Assembly (NCBI GenBank): GCA_037903475.1
Contig: JBAJFG010000111.1
Location: 1,054,001 to 1,118,000 of the forward strand
DNA from: Ancylostoma caninum
Lineage: Eukaryota > Nematoda > Chromadorea > Rhabditida > Ancylostomatidae
Length of the DNA stretch: 64,000 nt
Reading direction: 5' to 3'
Position 1 is the stretch's first letter; every line of letters begins with the position of its first letter. The position numbers and the translations under genes were made by a program. Shown here piece by piece: positions 10,697 to 22,900 of the stretch. The notes beneath the pieces were generated by a model. The model made no database searches, had not been told where the DNA came from, and saw only the letters and a list, made by a program, of their open reading frames with translations.

Positions 10697-13600
10697 TCAC
10701 TGCGATACACTCATTTCAACGGTTGGCCTCGGGGTAGACACTGGCGAGCTGGCATTCATACTCCCTCGACGGACGATTTCTTCGAGGCGTCGGCGAGCCC
10801 TCTGTTCTCGATCCAGCGCTCGGCTCACAGACGCCAGTTCTTGACGGAGACCCGTGACTTGGTCTTTCAGAGCGTACACCGTATCTACCAGACTTCTGGA
10901 AAGCAGAAAAATCATATGTTCATACAAGTTCCATTAAACCTGTCAAACCAGATCGACTCAATGAAACCAACTTTAGCTATGTGTGGGGACCGCTAGAAAT
11001 CTTAGTTTTTCTTGCTTATGGGGATATTGATATAATAACATATTATATGTCTTGAGTCGAATGTTTTCTTGCCGTTATAGATGGAATGTTTTCCATTTTC
11101 AAAAAAAAAAAAACTTCGCAGCCAGAAGAGCAAAAGTGTGAAAAATTTGTTACAAGTAATTTTGAGACCATGTAGACTGTCCAGAACGAACATGCCGGAG
11201 AAAAAAAACTGGCATACGTTAAGAGAAGATCCACTAAAAGTAAAGCACGAGAAGCGCGCTTATTCCAATCCAACGTTTAAAAAACCTAATCATACAAAAA
11301 CCGTACTGTTACTTTAAATGCTTGAATTTACGACATATCCTAATTCTTTACTAGATTACAAGTGACCGAGATGCGCACGCGTTGAAAAAAAAAAACGATA
11401 GAAATTAAAAGGATATCAGAAAATCATCAAAGACACGTTGCAACATACTTCTCCTGGATTACAATTTCGTCCCCAACAACTTCTTCCACCAGGATTTTCT
11501 CGTCTTCGGCGACAATCAGCTGGGGTGGTCTGCAATCCGCGGCGGCTGGAACAGCTCGAACGGCTCCGCTGCAGTATGCCTCGATAATACGAAGCAGTTG
11601 AGCGTCGTGCTGTTCTCCGACATTCACTAAAAAGCGGAATTCACGGAGGGCATCCTACAACAACGCTTCATGCTCACTCACCTTCTTTTCTCATTTTCAC
11701 ATTCTTCTTCGATGTTGAGGTGGCGAGCACACTGCGGTGAGGGGGAACAACGCGGAAACACAACTTCTTGCTGCCATCTAAGATCAAGATTAAACAATGG
11801 GGAATAATCAGCGTTGAGAAGTGGTTGCTTACCATTCAGGGACCGTCGATTTGAAGTGTTGAGGTCAGGTTCATCAGGATCATCTGGGAGGATCATCTCC
11901 AACTCATGATTCAACCGCAGGTCGTTGTGTCCAATGCTGAAACATTGTTCTTATTTCACGGCTTATTCTACTTCCGGATTGTATTCCATGTGTTATGGCG
12001 TAACAAGAAACTTTATGCGAGGAAAAGTAGTAAAAAAAAACCCTTAAATTAAAGCAAATTAAAGCGAAGACGAAAACGCAATGGAAAAAATTCGTGCTCA
12101 TGCGACCAAATGGACAAATCCTACATTAGCGACACACGCCTCTTGGACAGAAATTTAACACTTTCGGAGATTAGAGAGTAGAAACTCCCTAATTTGTAAC
12201 CTTTGTGCAAAACTCAGAATAATCATTAAGAGAAGGTATACAGAGCTACACGACGTTGACTTAATTTGAATCTGCGAGTCAATAATGAATAATGAACGAT
12301 TGCTTTATTAAGAAAGCAGGAGAAAACATGGAAAACTCGGTCACTCACGATGGTTTCCTTCCAACCACGGCTCGTTCAGCGAGGGGCATGTCGGATATAT
12401 CCGCCTTCCGAGATGGAGACAGAACGTGCTTTAAATATTTGACGTACACAATTTAGATGGAAATTGTTTGTGAACCACCAACCATATTATTCACTGCATA
12501 CGACTGGGGCATAGGAGGCGGTGTCATAATAGAAGTCTCCTCAATTATAATGCCTTCACATCGTGCAAATGCTTCAAGCCAACGTTCAATGTCAAACCAA
12601 GAGGAGATTTGAATCTCCATATCTCCTGAATAGCGTGAGATTCAGTAATCGAACCAGATATTTTTTGAAAGATGTTCTGAGATGCAACTAGTTATCCGCA
12701 CTGATTGAAAAAACCAATACAGTTCAAAACGCACCTACTACAAGGCCACCTCTGTTTTCCATGACTCGCACACGCAGACCATTTGTGGAGATTTTTCTGT
12801 GTAATCTGTACGAGTTCACGTCCAAAGTGATCTCCAGCACAATCAACATTCTCGAAAATAACGCAAAACACCTGAGAAATACAATAAATAGAAAATTCAT
12901 GGGCACAGAATCGTGCAGAAGAAAAAACAACTAACTATTAACCCTAACCTGTCGTCACAAACTCCATCGCATATTACTGGTGCAACACTAACGTAAAGGA
13001 TTCGACCTCGCTGTTCGAAGGAAGCCCATCCTTCCACTTGGCCAGTATATAGGAGTTCTAGCTGCAGCTCCTTCTGCTTGCGCACCGCCTCACATAGTGC
13101 CTACAAATTCAGGATGCTCAGAAATGATAAACAATACACATCTCTCTGGACGTTTCCCACACCTTCATTTCCTTGAATACTGCACATGAACGCTGAACAT
13201 CTCCACGGTCAACATGGCCTTCCTGAACAGAAAAATAGTTTAAGTATTAAAAAAGAAAAAAGATTAAAATATCACATTTCACACAAAGCAGCGCTGAGCG
13301 GAAACAATTGTTTGAGAAATGTTACGAAACTGTGCTGTAGTGGTGTTTTCTCGGATAATTTACATCAGAAAAATCATCTTCGTTGACAAAACTGACCAAC
13401 AATTTGCTTTCAATAGGGTGTGGCGCGTTATACCTGGAAAGGGGGCGCGGCAAAGCTCTACGAGTGGTCGGTTCGCCCATTTGACGAATTGCAGGGCCCG
13501 TCAGCGCCGCCCACTCCAGGTATAACGCTCCATACCCCTTTCATAACCTTCTCAATTCTTCTCTTAGTACATAAATACAATCAAAAATTGCAAGAAACCA

Positions 13601-15146
13601 TCTGTTTGCTTTCTCGTGCCCTTTTTATATGATTTATCAGTACACCTACTGTGACAACTACATTAACTTAAAAATGATATATATGAAAATAAAACAAGAA
13701 ATAGAAGAATGGATGTGACTGGCCACTGGTTTTCGAAGAATTCCTATCAGCTACAACATATCTACGATAAAACGTAAAAACAGAGCTCACTGGCATATTT
13801 CTCTCCAATTCCTGCAGGACAGCTGGATACTTGTCTAAATGACGGAAAGGCTCACTGAGACCAGCAATCAAACTAGGTACATCTTTGCCTCGGGCCAAAA
13901 GTACGCTACGAACAGCATCCCTGAAGAAGTATCCTATATCTTTTTGGTAACTAATCTGAAGAACTCCTGGTAAAAATAACGTTGACGTGTGATATAAACG
14001 ACTCACATCTTTTCGTTAAGTACTTCAACAGCTTTTGGATGGTTCTCACAGTACGCAACAAGTAGACGCTTTAGCTCAGCTGCACTTGCAATCAGAATTC
14101 CACCAATACGCTGTTGTGGAACTTCTAGACTAAAAGGATCACAATCAGAACTCCAAACCAGGCTACTTCTCCGCGACTGTTCAACAGAACCTCAAGGCTT
14201 CCTTCAGCCGATAAAGAGTAGATCTCTGTAGTGCTGCGATATCTTCGATATAGCACGATAGAACTGCATAATCTTCCGGAGTCAAGCTGAAATGTGGGAG
14301 CGAGATACTCTGAAGTTCTGCAAGAAATAGAAGATATAAGGCTTACATTGCGGCCGCTCGAATTGGTAATAGAAGCTCTTCGTGAGTTCTCTGTACACTG
14401 GCCACGTAAGCATCTTCAGATCGAATGAAATCACGCATTATTTCAGCTCGGAACTGCGATCGAGCAGCATTCGAGCTCACAACGTCTCCACTCACTACAA
14501 TGTGGACAACTCAGAAGCCGATTTGGATGAACGGAAGACTCCACATCCCCAAAGATTGACAAGCCTTAGCTTTTTAACAGATTTCTAAGCATTAGTGAAA
14601 GCAAGGATCAGTAAATGAACAAGGTCTTTTGAAGTTGGGCCCTATCAGCCACTCAAATACTAAATTCACTTAAATTTGAGAGGAAGCACCTGCTATTCCG
14701 TTCGCAGCATTCACTCCATTGGCGAGAGCAGCCGCGTTGGGCACCGACTTTGATCTCATCAATTTATCTGGAAATCCAAGAATCGTGGTACAAGCTACTT
14801 TGAATTGCATAGATAATGGAAACAGTTACCTTTTTCAGTGATAATACTTGCATAGTTGGAAGGAAACCAGCCAGTTTTTCCGTTGATTGTTCCCTCCCAC
14901 CACCCTCCTTCGATTTGTTGCGTAATTGTGATCATATCGTTCTTGCAGAAGGTTAGCTTAAATGAATAAAAATCCTAGATTGGAAAATATGGTATGACAA
15001 AAGAAAAGCTTAGAACTATATGAACTAAGAGATGAAATGACAAAGCAGCCTACCTCATCATTGTTCTTCCCCTCAAAATTGTATTTGGCCTTGGCTACTA
15101 TGACAGTTGGCTCAAGAAGTTGATTGTCCACCCCGGCTTCAGTCAT
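10697..15146 (-). CDS. pix-1: PIX-1 / beta-PIX Rho guanine-nucleotide exchange factor, 16 exons
   Basis: Exchange factor for Rac/Cdc42 that works with GIT scaffolds and PAK kinases at adhesions. Exons: 15054-15146, 14830-14956, 14690-14767, 14347-14494, 14191-14286, 14007-14129, 13791-13920, 13163-13222, 12949-13100, 12735-12871, 12483-12625, 12349-12428, 11833-11936, 11682-11777, 11449-11626, 10697-10895. The spliced protein is 647 aa, close to beta-PIX. Domains: SH3 at about 13-72 ([20 protein letters not shown]), DH about 107-285 ([32 protein letters not shown]), PH about 300-410 ([10 protein letters not shown] to [11 protein letters not shown]), GIT-binding helix about 530 ([12 protein letters not shown]), and a C-terminal coiled coil from 583 ([13 protein letters not shown]). 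The start exon follows a TTTATCAG acceptor at 15150. Exon 3 has an unusual donor (GTGCTT) and exon 5 another (GTTCTG), so these two ends are less certain. A MITE sits in the intron between exons 7 and 8. Confidence 0.95.
13417..13537. repeat. GC-rich palindromic MITE, copy 2 of 3
   Basis: About 121 bp inside the PIX intron 13223-13790. Ends are GCGTTATACCTGGA and TCCAGGTATAACGCTC in inverted orientation. The interior AAGCTCTACGAGTGGTCGGT and CGTCAGCGCCGCCCACTCC match copy 1. Same family as 7323-7440. Confidence 0.78.
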
Positions 15147-15149
15147 TAC

Positions 15150-16716
15150 CTGATAAAAACCAATGACAAACGTGTTTTTATGCCGATAGCTTATTACAAG
15201 AAGAAATTGAATCGATTTAAGCCATCATAGGGAAGAGGAATTGAAATGTTACTGGATGAAAACTGAGAAATGACACCTGATGGAATACAAAAAAACGGGA
15301 AAAATTACACTTCTTCACCAGGCTTCGAAGTTCTGAAAGGGAAAAAGCACTGAGACAAGAAACCAGACGCCCCGTCAAATAAATTGCAAAGTCTGCAATG
15401 GCGACTGTGGCCACCCGGTTTGAACGAAAAAATTATGAGGATGGCGTGCTCACGCTGATGGAATGGTCTCTGCATCAAGGTCTCGCTTCTGAAAAATGGC
15501 GCATACAGTGGACGGCAATGACGGTGGCCCATTCGCGGACTTAAGAAGGACGCAGCGCGACCGCGCCGCGCGCGCCGGGATCGGTGTTGTCGCCGCCGGA
15601 ATGCTATTTCTTGGGTCTTTTCTTCCCGATTCGCTCGAAAATCCTTAAAATCGGGTAGAAAAGCTGATAGAAATTGCATAACAGCAGCAGAATACATAGG
15701 TTACAGCGCTTTTTTAATCCATGATTTTGAGTTTCGGGTCGATAGTGGGGCCGCTGAAGTACAATAGTACCCACTGTAGGTCTTTTGTTGATCGGACGCC
15801 TCTTACCACATTACTACATTGGTTACCTTCGGCACCGACTGGATAGTCCCCAGAAAGTGATGTCAAGGCTATCACAATTCATTCTACTGCAGAACGACAG
15901 AGAGGAAGAACGCCTTCTCTCCTTAATCGACTATGGATCGAGAAAGTATGGCAGCAACATAAAAAAGAAAACACGAGAAAATATAGAAGACAGGGAATAA
16001 TACATGCAGACAAACAACAATTTGTTCTGTTTTCGAAAGAATTGGAGGCTTTTGAATTATCAGCACTGTAAGACATTGGCATAGAAAGCGAAAGAAGTGT
16101 GATCCTACAAACACCACAAAAAACCCGAGCCAGAAAATCAAGCCTGTACCACTGGTCCATGGAAAAAGCAATTTTAGACCATGCAAAAAGATAGCTAAGC
16201 TTTTACAAGTCTTTTCAGCATGTAGACATTACTGAACATCCGAGGTCTGGAAGAGATTCTCAGGCGCTCTTTAGATGGATGGCACAGTTCTGTAAACACC
16301 CCAAAGACGAAACGGCACATAATGGACATTGTGTAACTGTCAAACAAATGAGTTGGTGTTCTTTAAATTCTATCCTTATAAATACTAGCTCTGCTTTATT
16401 TGGAAAGACCTTTACTTGTTCATATGGAAATGCCTTTACTTAAATAAACTACTTTGATACATTTAATTGCAGGACTTGCTTAGGGAATAGGAGGTTTTTC
16501 TTGGATTAACTCACGAAAGCTGTATCACTTGACATTGTACCAAGGGTAATTGAAATGGGAAAAGTTAAAAGGTTGTGATTCCTTCCCTGTAAAGGTGAAC
16601 AGGCATTGCTTATGCAACTAGGAGCTTGGCAAGATCACATCCAGCAATCCATAGTTTTGACCAAGTCGAGGCGCCCGCATTCTCCCGCCTTGGATATACT
16701 CCAAGCACCTCCTTTC
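15150..16716. other. Region between PIX and the small heat-shock gene, no gene seen
   Basis: PIX transcription starts somewhere here on the minus strand and the small heat-shock promoter lies at the right edge on the plus strand. It contains a GC-rich patch (about 15530-15600) and a piece of a dispersed repeat at 15736-15772. The minus frames at 15217-15697 are low-complexity, arginine-rich and unsupported. Confidence 0.5.
15736..15772. repeat. Solo end of the 586-bp foldback family
   Basis: GGGTCGATAGTGGGGCCGCT followed by GAAGTACAATAGTACCC matches the right end of the element at 20273-20858 and the reverse complement of its left end. I could not find a partner end nearby, so it looks like a truncated copy. 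Confidence 0.6.
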
Positions 16717-16724
16717 TTCTAGAA
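16717..16724 (+). promoter_or_regulatory. Heat-shock element TTCTAGAA upstream of the small HSP gene
   Basis: A perfect TTC-TA-GAA palindrome about 170 bp before the ATG. This is the core HSF-1 site known from C. elegans hsp-16 promoters. It fits heat-inducible expression of the gene at 16894. Confidence 0.6.
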
Positions 16725-16893
16725 CATGGCTAGATGGGTACAAATACTGACAAGTGTTTGCTGCAGCAATTACATTTCCCTTCTACTCCTAGGCTGACCT
16801 TGCGAGACACAGTCTCCCTCTTCGCATGTGGTATTCACTACTATTCCTGCTACTGCTCCTAGTTTGTTTCAGGGTAGTCAGTTATTCGGCAAT

Positions 16894-17481
16894 ATGGCTC
16901 TCTGGCCCGTTCCTCGTTTCGATCGCTGCATGACGGATTTCGACCGCTTCGGCATGCCCATGATGATGAGGGACCAGGACTGGTTCGGTCGTCAACTAAT
17001 GCCATACTGGAGGGACGCTGACCATTCCGTCATGCACGTTGGTAACGAAGTCAAGGAGGTAAGAGTAAAATAGTGCTGTCGAAGATTCCTGATGCTGTGA
17101 TTCATAGGTTTTGGTTGCAGGTGGTTAACGATGAGAAGAAGTTCGGTGTCGAATTGGATGTTTCACACTTCAAGCCTGAGGAGCTTCAAGTTCATCTCGA
17201 GGGTCGCGACCTCACTATCGAGGGGAAACACGAGGAAAAATCCGAGCATGGCTTCATTAAGAGGTTTATTTGTGAACATTAAGGTTCCAAAGTAGTAATG
17301 AATAATCTGCTTCTCTTCTAGGTCGTTCATCCGTAAATGGGCTCTGCCGGAAGACTGCGATCTGGATGCAGTCCACACTCAACTCACCGATGTTGGACAC
17401 CTTTGCATCGAGGCCCCGAAGACTGGCCAGCACACGCACAGAAGAACCCTGCCGATCATGCCTGCCCCAAAGAAGAAGTAA
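16894..17481 (+). CDS. Small heat-shock protein, Hsp20/alpha-crystallin family (SIP-1-like), 3 exons
   Basis: ATP-independent holdase chaperone expected in the cytosol. Exons 16894-17058, 17121-17263 and 17322-17481 give a 155-aa protein, typical for the family. A short N-terminal arm (MALWPVPRFDR, rich in Asp, Met and Trp) precedes the alpha-crystallin domain at about 56-145, with KFGVELDVSHFKPEEL, LEGRDLTIEGKHEEK, EHGFIKRSF and LPEDCDLDAV. The C-terminal LPIMP supplies the I-x-I-like anchor. It resembles nematode HSP-16/SIP-1 proteins. The ATG lies 21 nt after a TTGTTTCAG acceptor (16864-16872), probably a trans-splice site, and a heat-shock element lies further upstream. The exon 2 donor GTTTAT is non-standard but the phase and the conserved KRSF join support it. 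Confidence 0.93.
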
Positions 17482-19962
17482 TTGAGCCAGATACAGCATG
17501 TAAATAGAATACCGGTGAAGTAACAGATAAACGTTTTAAGAACTGAAGTTCTTCGTCGAACCTAGTACGGGTAGGAGAGCTAGAGATTATCTACGTTAGG
17601 ATCCATACTCAGCTATAAGAGTTTGAAAGATGTTCTCAGCGCTAAACATCTGAATTTCCGATCGATCCGTTCAGAAACACGACGGTAGTGTTTCCATTTC
17701 CAGAAAATTCATTTGAGACTATAGAAATCAAGCATAAGCATTTTGCGTCTGACACTTATGGTACTACCGATATTCTGACATACCATAAACTTTTTAGGAT
17801 TGAACTGCCGGAATTATCAATATGAGCCAAACAGGGTGGGGGGGGGGGGCCTTTCTGTAGAGTTGTAAAGGTGTACGAATTTGAAAGTTTTTGGATAAGA
17901 AGAGCACTTATTGCGAGGATAAGGCTGCCTCCCGAACCCGTCATGAAAGCTTTGTGCTCGGATTTTTACCCTAACCGAGGACGAACGAATTCGCCGGCAA
18001 TCCTGCCCAAACGGCAAGGAAGATTCTGGAGAAGCAATGAACAAAGTTTTTTTTCGTTGTTATTCCTGCTGAGCCAACTAGGTGGAACATGCTATATTTG
18101 CCCTACGCAGATAGCATCTTTTCAGAGAAAGACTTGAAATTTTATTTTACACAATTTTCTCTCTGCAAGATAGGTACTACGCTCGATTACTAAGATTTGA
18201 GAACATGCATCAGTGTGCCGAAACTGTTTGGACATTGCAAAGGAATTCCTGTGAGCCGGCATCTCTGACGTTAAATCTGGGAGAAATAGAGGATAAAACT
18301 TGAGGATCCGAGAGCAACATGGAGGTAGTGAATATGTCATCACGCCAGCCGTTCTGACCCCCCAGCATTCATGGCCCCGCCCAACCCGGGTGCAAGGACG
18401 GGGTCATCGAGTCGTTTTAGTCGACAGTAGGTCGCTTAAGAAGCAGTGCCTAACCTCGTCTGCTAATTTGTCTGAAAGACCAATCTCTCTATTCTCAGTG
18501 CAGGGCCTGAAAACCCTGTTGTTGTCATACGGATGTCCATTCCGTGGACGTTCTCGAAAGGGTTCCATACCCAACGTCTTCAAGGTTAGACAGAATACTC
18601 GTCTCCTAACTCAAACTGACATGAATGGAAGATCAGAAATCGCAGAAGATTCACTAGATCAAGTGAATTTCATCTAAGCATGGGCGCTATGGTCTTTTTA
18701 GGAATTATGTACAGGATAATAGGAATTAGCAGTTGTATCTTGCAAAGTACAAAATCCTACTTGTAGCGCGAGATAGAGAAATAGTGTCTGATGTAATAGA
18801 TTGGAAAAGGAATTTTTTTCAAGATCCAGTGATTGTGTGTCACCCGTACTGATTCCAATACTGACTTTTCCAGGACATTTTCCGTCACGGCACTATTCCA
18901 AGCCCGACCTTTTCAGGGATTCACGGCTATAAATGCCTTGGAACCTATTGTTATCCGGGTTGTTGTTATTGTTTCTGGACCTCACTCTTACCTTCCTTGC
19001 CATCAGGACTGTCCAATCTTTTAAGACGAATTCTAAGACTCTTTCCATGTGCCGAACCTGCTAATTTACACCTTCTGGAGTAATGGCGTGGCTCCACAGG
19101 TTTGCGATGGTGCTCTTCCACTATTCTTCGAAGACGGTAGCTCCATATCTATCTCTAGGAGTTTGAACAGAACCCCACTATCACCTTTCTTACTATCAGG
19201 ACTGCCCAATCTTTTGAAACGAATTGTAAGACTCTTTCCATGTGCCGAACCTGCTAATCCACACCTTCTGGAGTGATGGCATGGCTCCACAGAGTTGCGA
19301 TAATGCTCTTCCACCATTCTTAGAAGACGGTGGCTCCATATTCCAAGGAGTTCGACCAGAACACAATTTTAAAGTTGTGCTCATTAGTGGGACGCCGACC
19401 ACTGATGTGCTCCATCTCTCCAGCCGTGACGCAACCGCTGGAGCAATGAATTTCACTGATGGGTAATTGGTACATCGTCAATCTCGGAGTGTTTAGACTT
19501 CCCTGACTCGGATTGGGTTGCAGAGAGAAGGCTTCGCAACCACTCCCCTGTGTTGTTTATATAACGCCATCCAACATTTCCATTTCCATGCGAGTCATCT
19601 CATAGTCTTGTCTACTTCCTCGGCAAAACAGCGAACGTTTCTTCGCTTAGGGTTTTGTAGAGGGTGTGGGGTTTTTTTGAAGATCATTGAGCAAATAACA
19701 GCAGTCTGTTTTAACCAACAATTACATATTTCTGACCTTGTTCGACTATGCCTCTATCGATTTGCTCTGGAGATCGTCATTGCTTGGGTGGATCTTATCG
19801 ATTCAGGCGCTGGTTCCTGTTCAAGTCGGCTTGAGAAAGCAAGCGTAGGATCTTCATCCACCACCATATGGATTCCTTAGTTATTCTAAGGTAAGTGCTT
19901 TCTGGTAATACACTGTTTCGAAGCTTGAACCCCTTTGTAGTTAACGTCTAGGATTTTTCTAG
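17482..19962. other. Intergenic region between small HSP and TBCK, with a tandem duplication
   Basis: No gene recognised. It includes the small HSP 3' UTR, a poly-G tract near 17840, an open but unrecognised plus frame at 18300-18677, and two tandem units of 192 bp at 19003-19386. The minus frames over the duplication repeat themselves and have no known domain. Confidence 0.5.
19003..19386. repeat. Tandem duplication, period 192 bp, 2 copies
   Basis: ATCAGGACTG starts one unit at 19003 and recurs at 19195. Both units share TCTTTCCATGTGCCGAACCT, the CACCTTCTGGAGT block, a GCTCCACAG block and a GAAGACGGT block, with scattered substitutions. It lies just upstream of TBCK. Confidence 0.75.
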
Positions 19963-22900
19963 ATGAGGTTGTTGGGTAATGCTGGTTTTGGAGCCGTCGT
20001 TCTGTTGGGGATCGAGGAAGGTCGTCGTACGTGCGCTAATGGCTTGCCAGTTATTTCGTCGAGTATTCGAATGCTCGGGCGATTTGAGAAAATCAAGAAT
20101 ATCAGACATCCTTCACTTTGCGCGTATATAGAGTTGGTGCGATGTACACTGGGTAAGTTCTGGACTATATCTATACAAAAACACCAAATTGATGAAGTCC
20201 TTTGCCTTCTAATGCTTTGGCGATTCGGAAGCTAAGAGTTCAAAATTTCCGAAAAACTTTGAGAATTACCAAGGTACTATTGTACTTCATCCGCCCTACT
20301 ACCGACCCCAGGCTCGAAAAAAAAATGGATTTCCCTGGAAACTTGTGTACAGGGGTAGTCGAGAGTGCTGATCACAATTATCATACTCATTTCGCATGAC
20401 ATTATCGATTTTATTATTGATTTTATCGATTTTTCCCAAGTTCGACTCATCTCTAATTCTTTCTGAAAATTGTATGTAGAGGTTTTTGAACGTGCTGATC
20501 ACGAATATCATCCTCTTTTTGATTACAGCTCGATTTTGTTGAGTTTCTCTAAATTTTTCGCTGTAGGGCTGTGTAGTTTCCGACTTTACTGGAGCTTTTC
20601 CCATTAAGACGACCTTCCCCTGCAAAATCTTCCCCATATTCGTCACCAGTATTTTCAAAACCCCCGTATGCAAGCTTCCAATGAGATCCGAGAGGAAAAA
20701 AATCGATAAAACTAGTAGATTCGATGCTGTCACGCGAAATGAGCATGATATTCGTGATCAGCATCCTCGACTACCTCCGTATACAACTTTCCAGAGAAAT
20801 CCCTTTTTTTCGACCTTGGAGTCGGCAGTGGGGCCGCTGAAGTATGTGCAATAGTGCCAATTAACCACTCTAATTTATGCATCCGAAGAACTCCTGTTCT
20901 CAAGTTCCCATTTTCCAGTGCCTAATGCTGTTATATTGATCTCAGAGCATCATACTTCGTCTATAACGTCTCTATTGCCTACAAGAAGGTATGATTTCGA
21001 CTGTTACCTTGAATACTACATAGCTGTTCCCAGGCATCATCCTGACAGTTACCAAATGCGTTCCATCGCAAATCCTACCTTACTTCTCAGTCGTTGTTCT
21101 TTTTTTTTTTTCTTCGTCGGCTCAGCATCATTTCTTAAATCAAGTTGTATACATTCACAAGCTCCTTTTCCAGTCTTGCCACCGAAGAAATCCTTCACAT
21201 CACATCTCAAATAGCTGAAGGACTAGCGGCACTCCATAAGGAAGGCATTTGTGTTGGGATACTTAATTCCGACTCGATTCTTCTACCGGATGGAGGAAAC
21301 AATGGTTCATTAAGCGTTCGAATCACTCAGTACGCTTTGAGGTTAGCCTTCAAACGCCACCACCTTCTTATTTTCCTTCTTAAATAGGCTAAGTTGTCTG
21401 TTCTAGCCACGTCTCGAAAGACGGCCTGGATATACATGGAGGGCTGCCCCACAGTTTCTCCGTAGCACCAGAACAACTTGTGAACGGCTCTGCCCCTGTG
21501 GAAACAACGTTCAAAACAGACGTATGGGCGCTTGGAATAGTATTGCTGGAAATGGCAACGGTATATGGCTTATGAGTCAGTTTTACTTATAGTCTGTAGA
21601 TGAAGACTTCCGCTGGACTGCCTGGTTGCTCTCCATAAAAGCTTAACACTTATAGGGTGTCTTGTTGCGGGACATTTGGTCTCTTAAGCAGTACATGACC
21701 ATTCTCAAGTGCAGTATGAGCAGAGGTTAGTAGCTCTTCCATTTTTTTTCAATGCAGCGTTCATGCTATAGTTTTTTAGCTGAAAAGGGTTCACTCCTCG
21801 CCCCAATATACAAGGCGCTTAGGTCTGCCTCCAGTAATGCCAGGGACCTTCTAACAGTTGGGGAGAAGCTGACGGAAATCATTGAGAAGTGTCTCTCATT
21901 ACTTCCATCTCACCGGCCCACTCTTGGTGAAATCCTTTCCAATGTTCGTGAAGAGCAAGTTACCGAATCGACGTACTTCGAATCTGTGGAGTGCTTGAGT
22001 GGTGAGCTATTACTTATGATTACAGGTGAAGCTGTTCTCGCATATTCCCATGTTTCTAGGAAGAATAGCTTCGAATGCTTGTAAGGACTGGGTTCTGCGG
22101 GAGATGGCTGTTGAAGATGCGTTTTTCCTCTGGAGACTATGCGGTTCTTCAGCCGAGGCGATTCTCGTTAAGAATAACGTGATTACACTACGCCATCCAG
22201 TGTTGACTAATCCCAGGTACGGTCTGAATAGCTACCATGTCCTTATAGCATGTGATTGGTTATTTTTGTTTACTTTTGAGTAGATCATTGTTGATTTATT
22301 CTGCATTCAGCATAGTAGTAGAAGACCTTCGAATGTTTGGCAATGACGAATCACGGAAGTTCTGCGTGAAATCCGGGGTAGTGACTCTTCCAGATAAAAA
22401 CGTGCGAGAGGTGAAGTCTCTCATATAGACCATTCTTTCGTATTCTTCTCATCCATCTATGAATTATATTCCAGAAACTGGTGTCTGTTCCCTCCATGGA
22501 TATATTCCTACAGTCGTTTCTTGCTACACCAGACTCTATTAACAGCTATGATGAGAACTTGTCCGTGATTGTGAAGGAAAAGGACATGATATACCAGGCT
22601 AGTGGTAACACCTAATAGCTGTATCCCCTTTTCTTCCTGTCAGTATCATTTTTCAGGCATCCCGAATGCGACTCATAAGTCATTTGTTGAATTCGCGCTT
22701 CTACAAACTGCAAGAACTTTTGTCATCGGTCGCTCCTGACATTCCTCCCATGCGCAGGGCTGATGGTTAGTTTCATCTTATTATTGGAAAGATGTGAAGA
22801 AGTAAATTGTGAAGGTACCCATCTGTCGTGCAAAATGTCCAAGAATTTGGCTTGTCGTTCGTGGAAGTATTGAATATTGCTTCTATCAAGTATATGAGGT

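Noticed and set aside
15217..15697. Overlapping minus frames of 65 and 130 codons upstream of PIX
   Set aside because: Arg-rich translation of a GC-rich repeat-like patch with no domain. PIX already has a start that matches its family.
19066..19456. Minus frames over the 192-bp duplication as a protein with internal repeats
   Set aside because: The frames shift relative to the repeat units and have no known domain. The DNA duplication explains the similarity.
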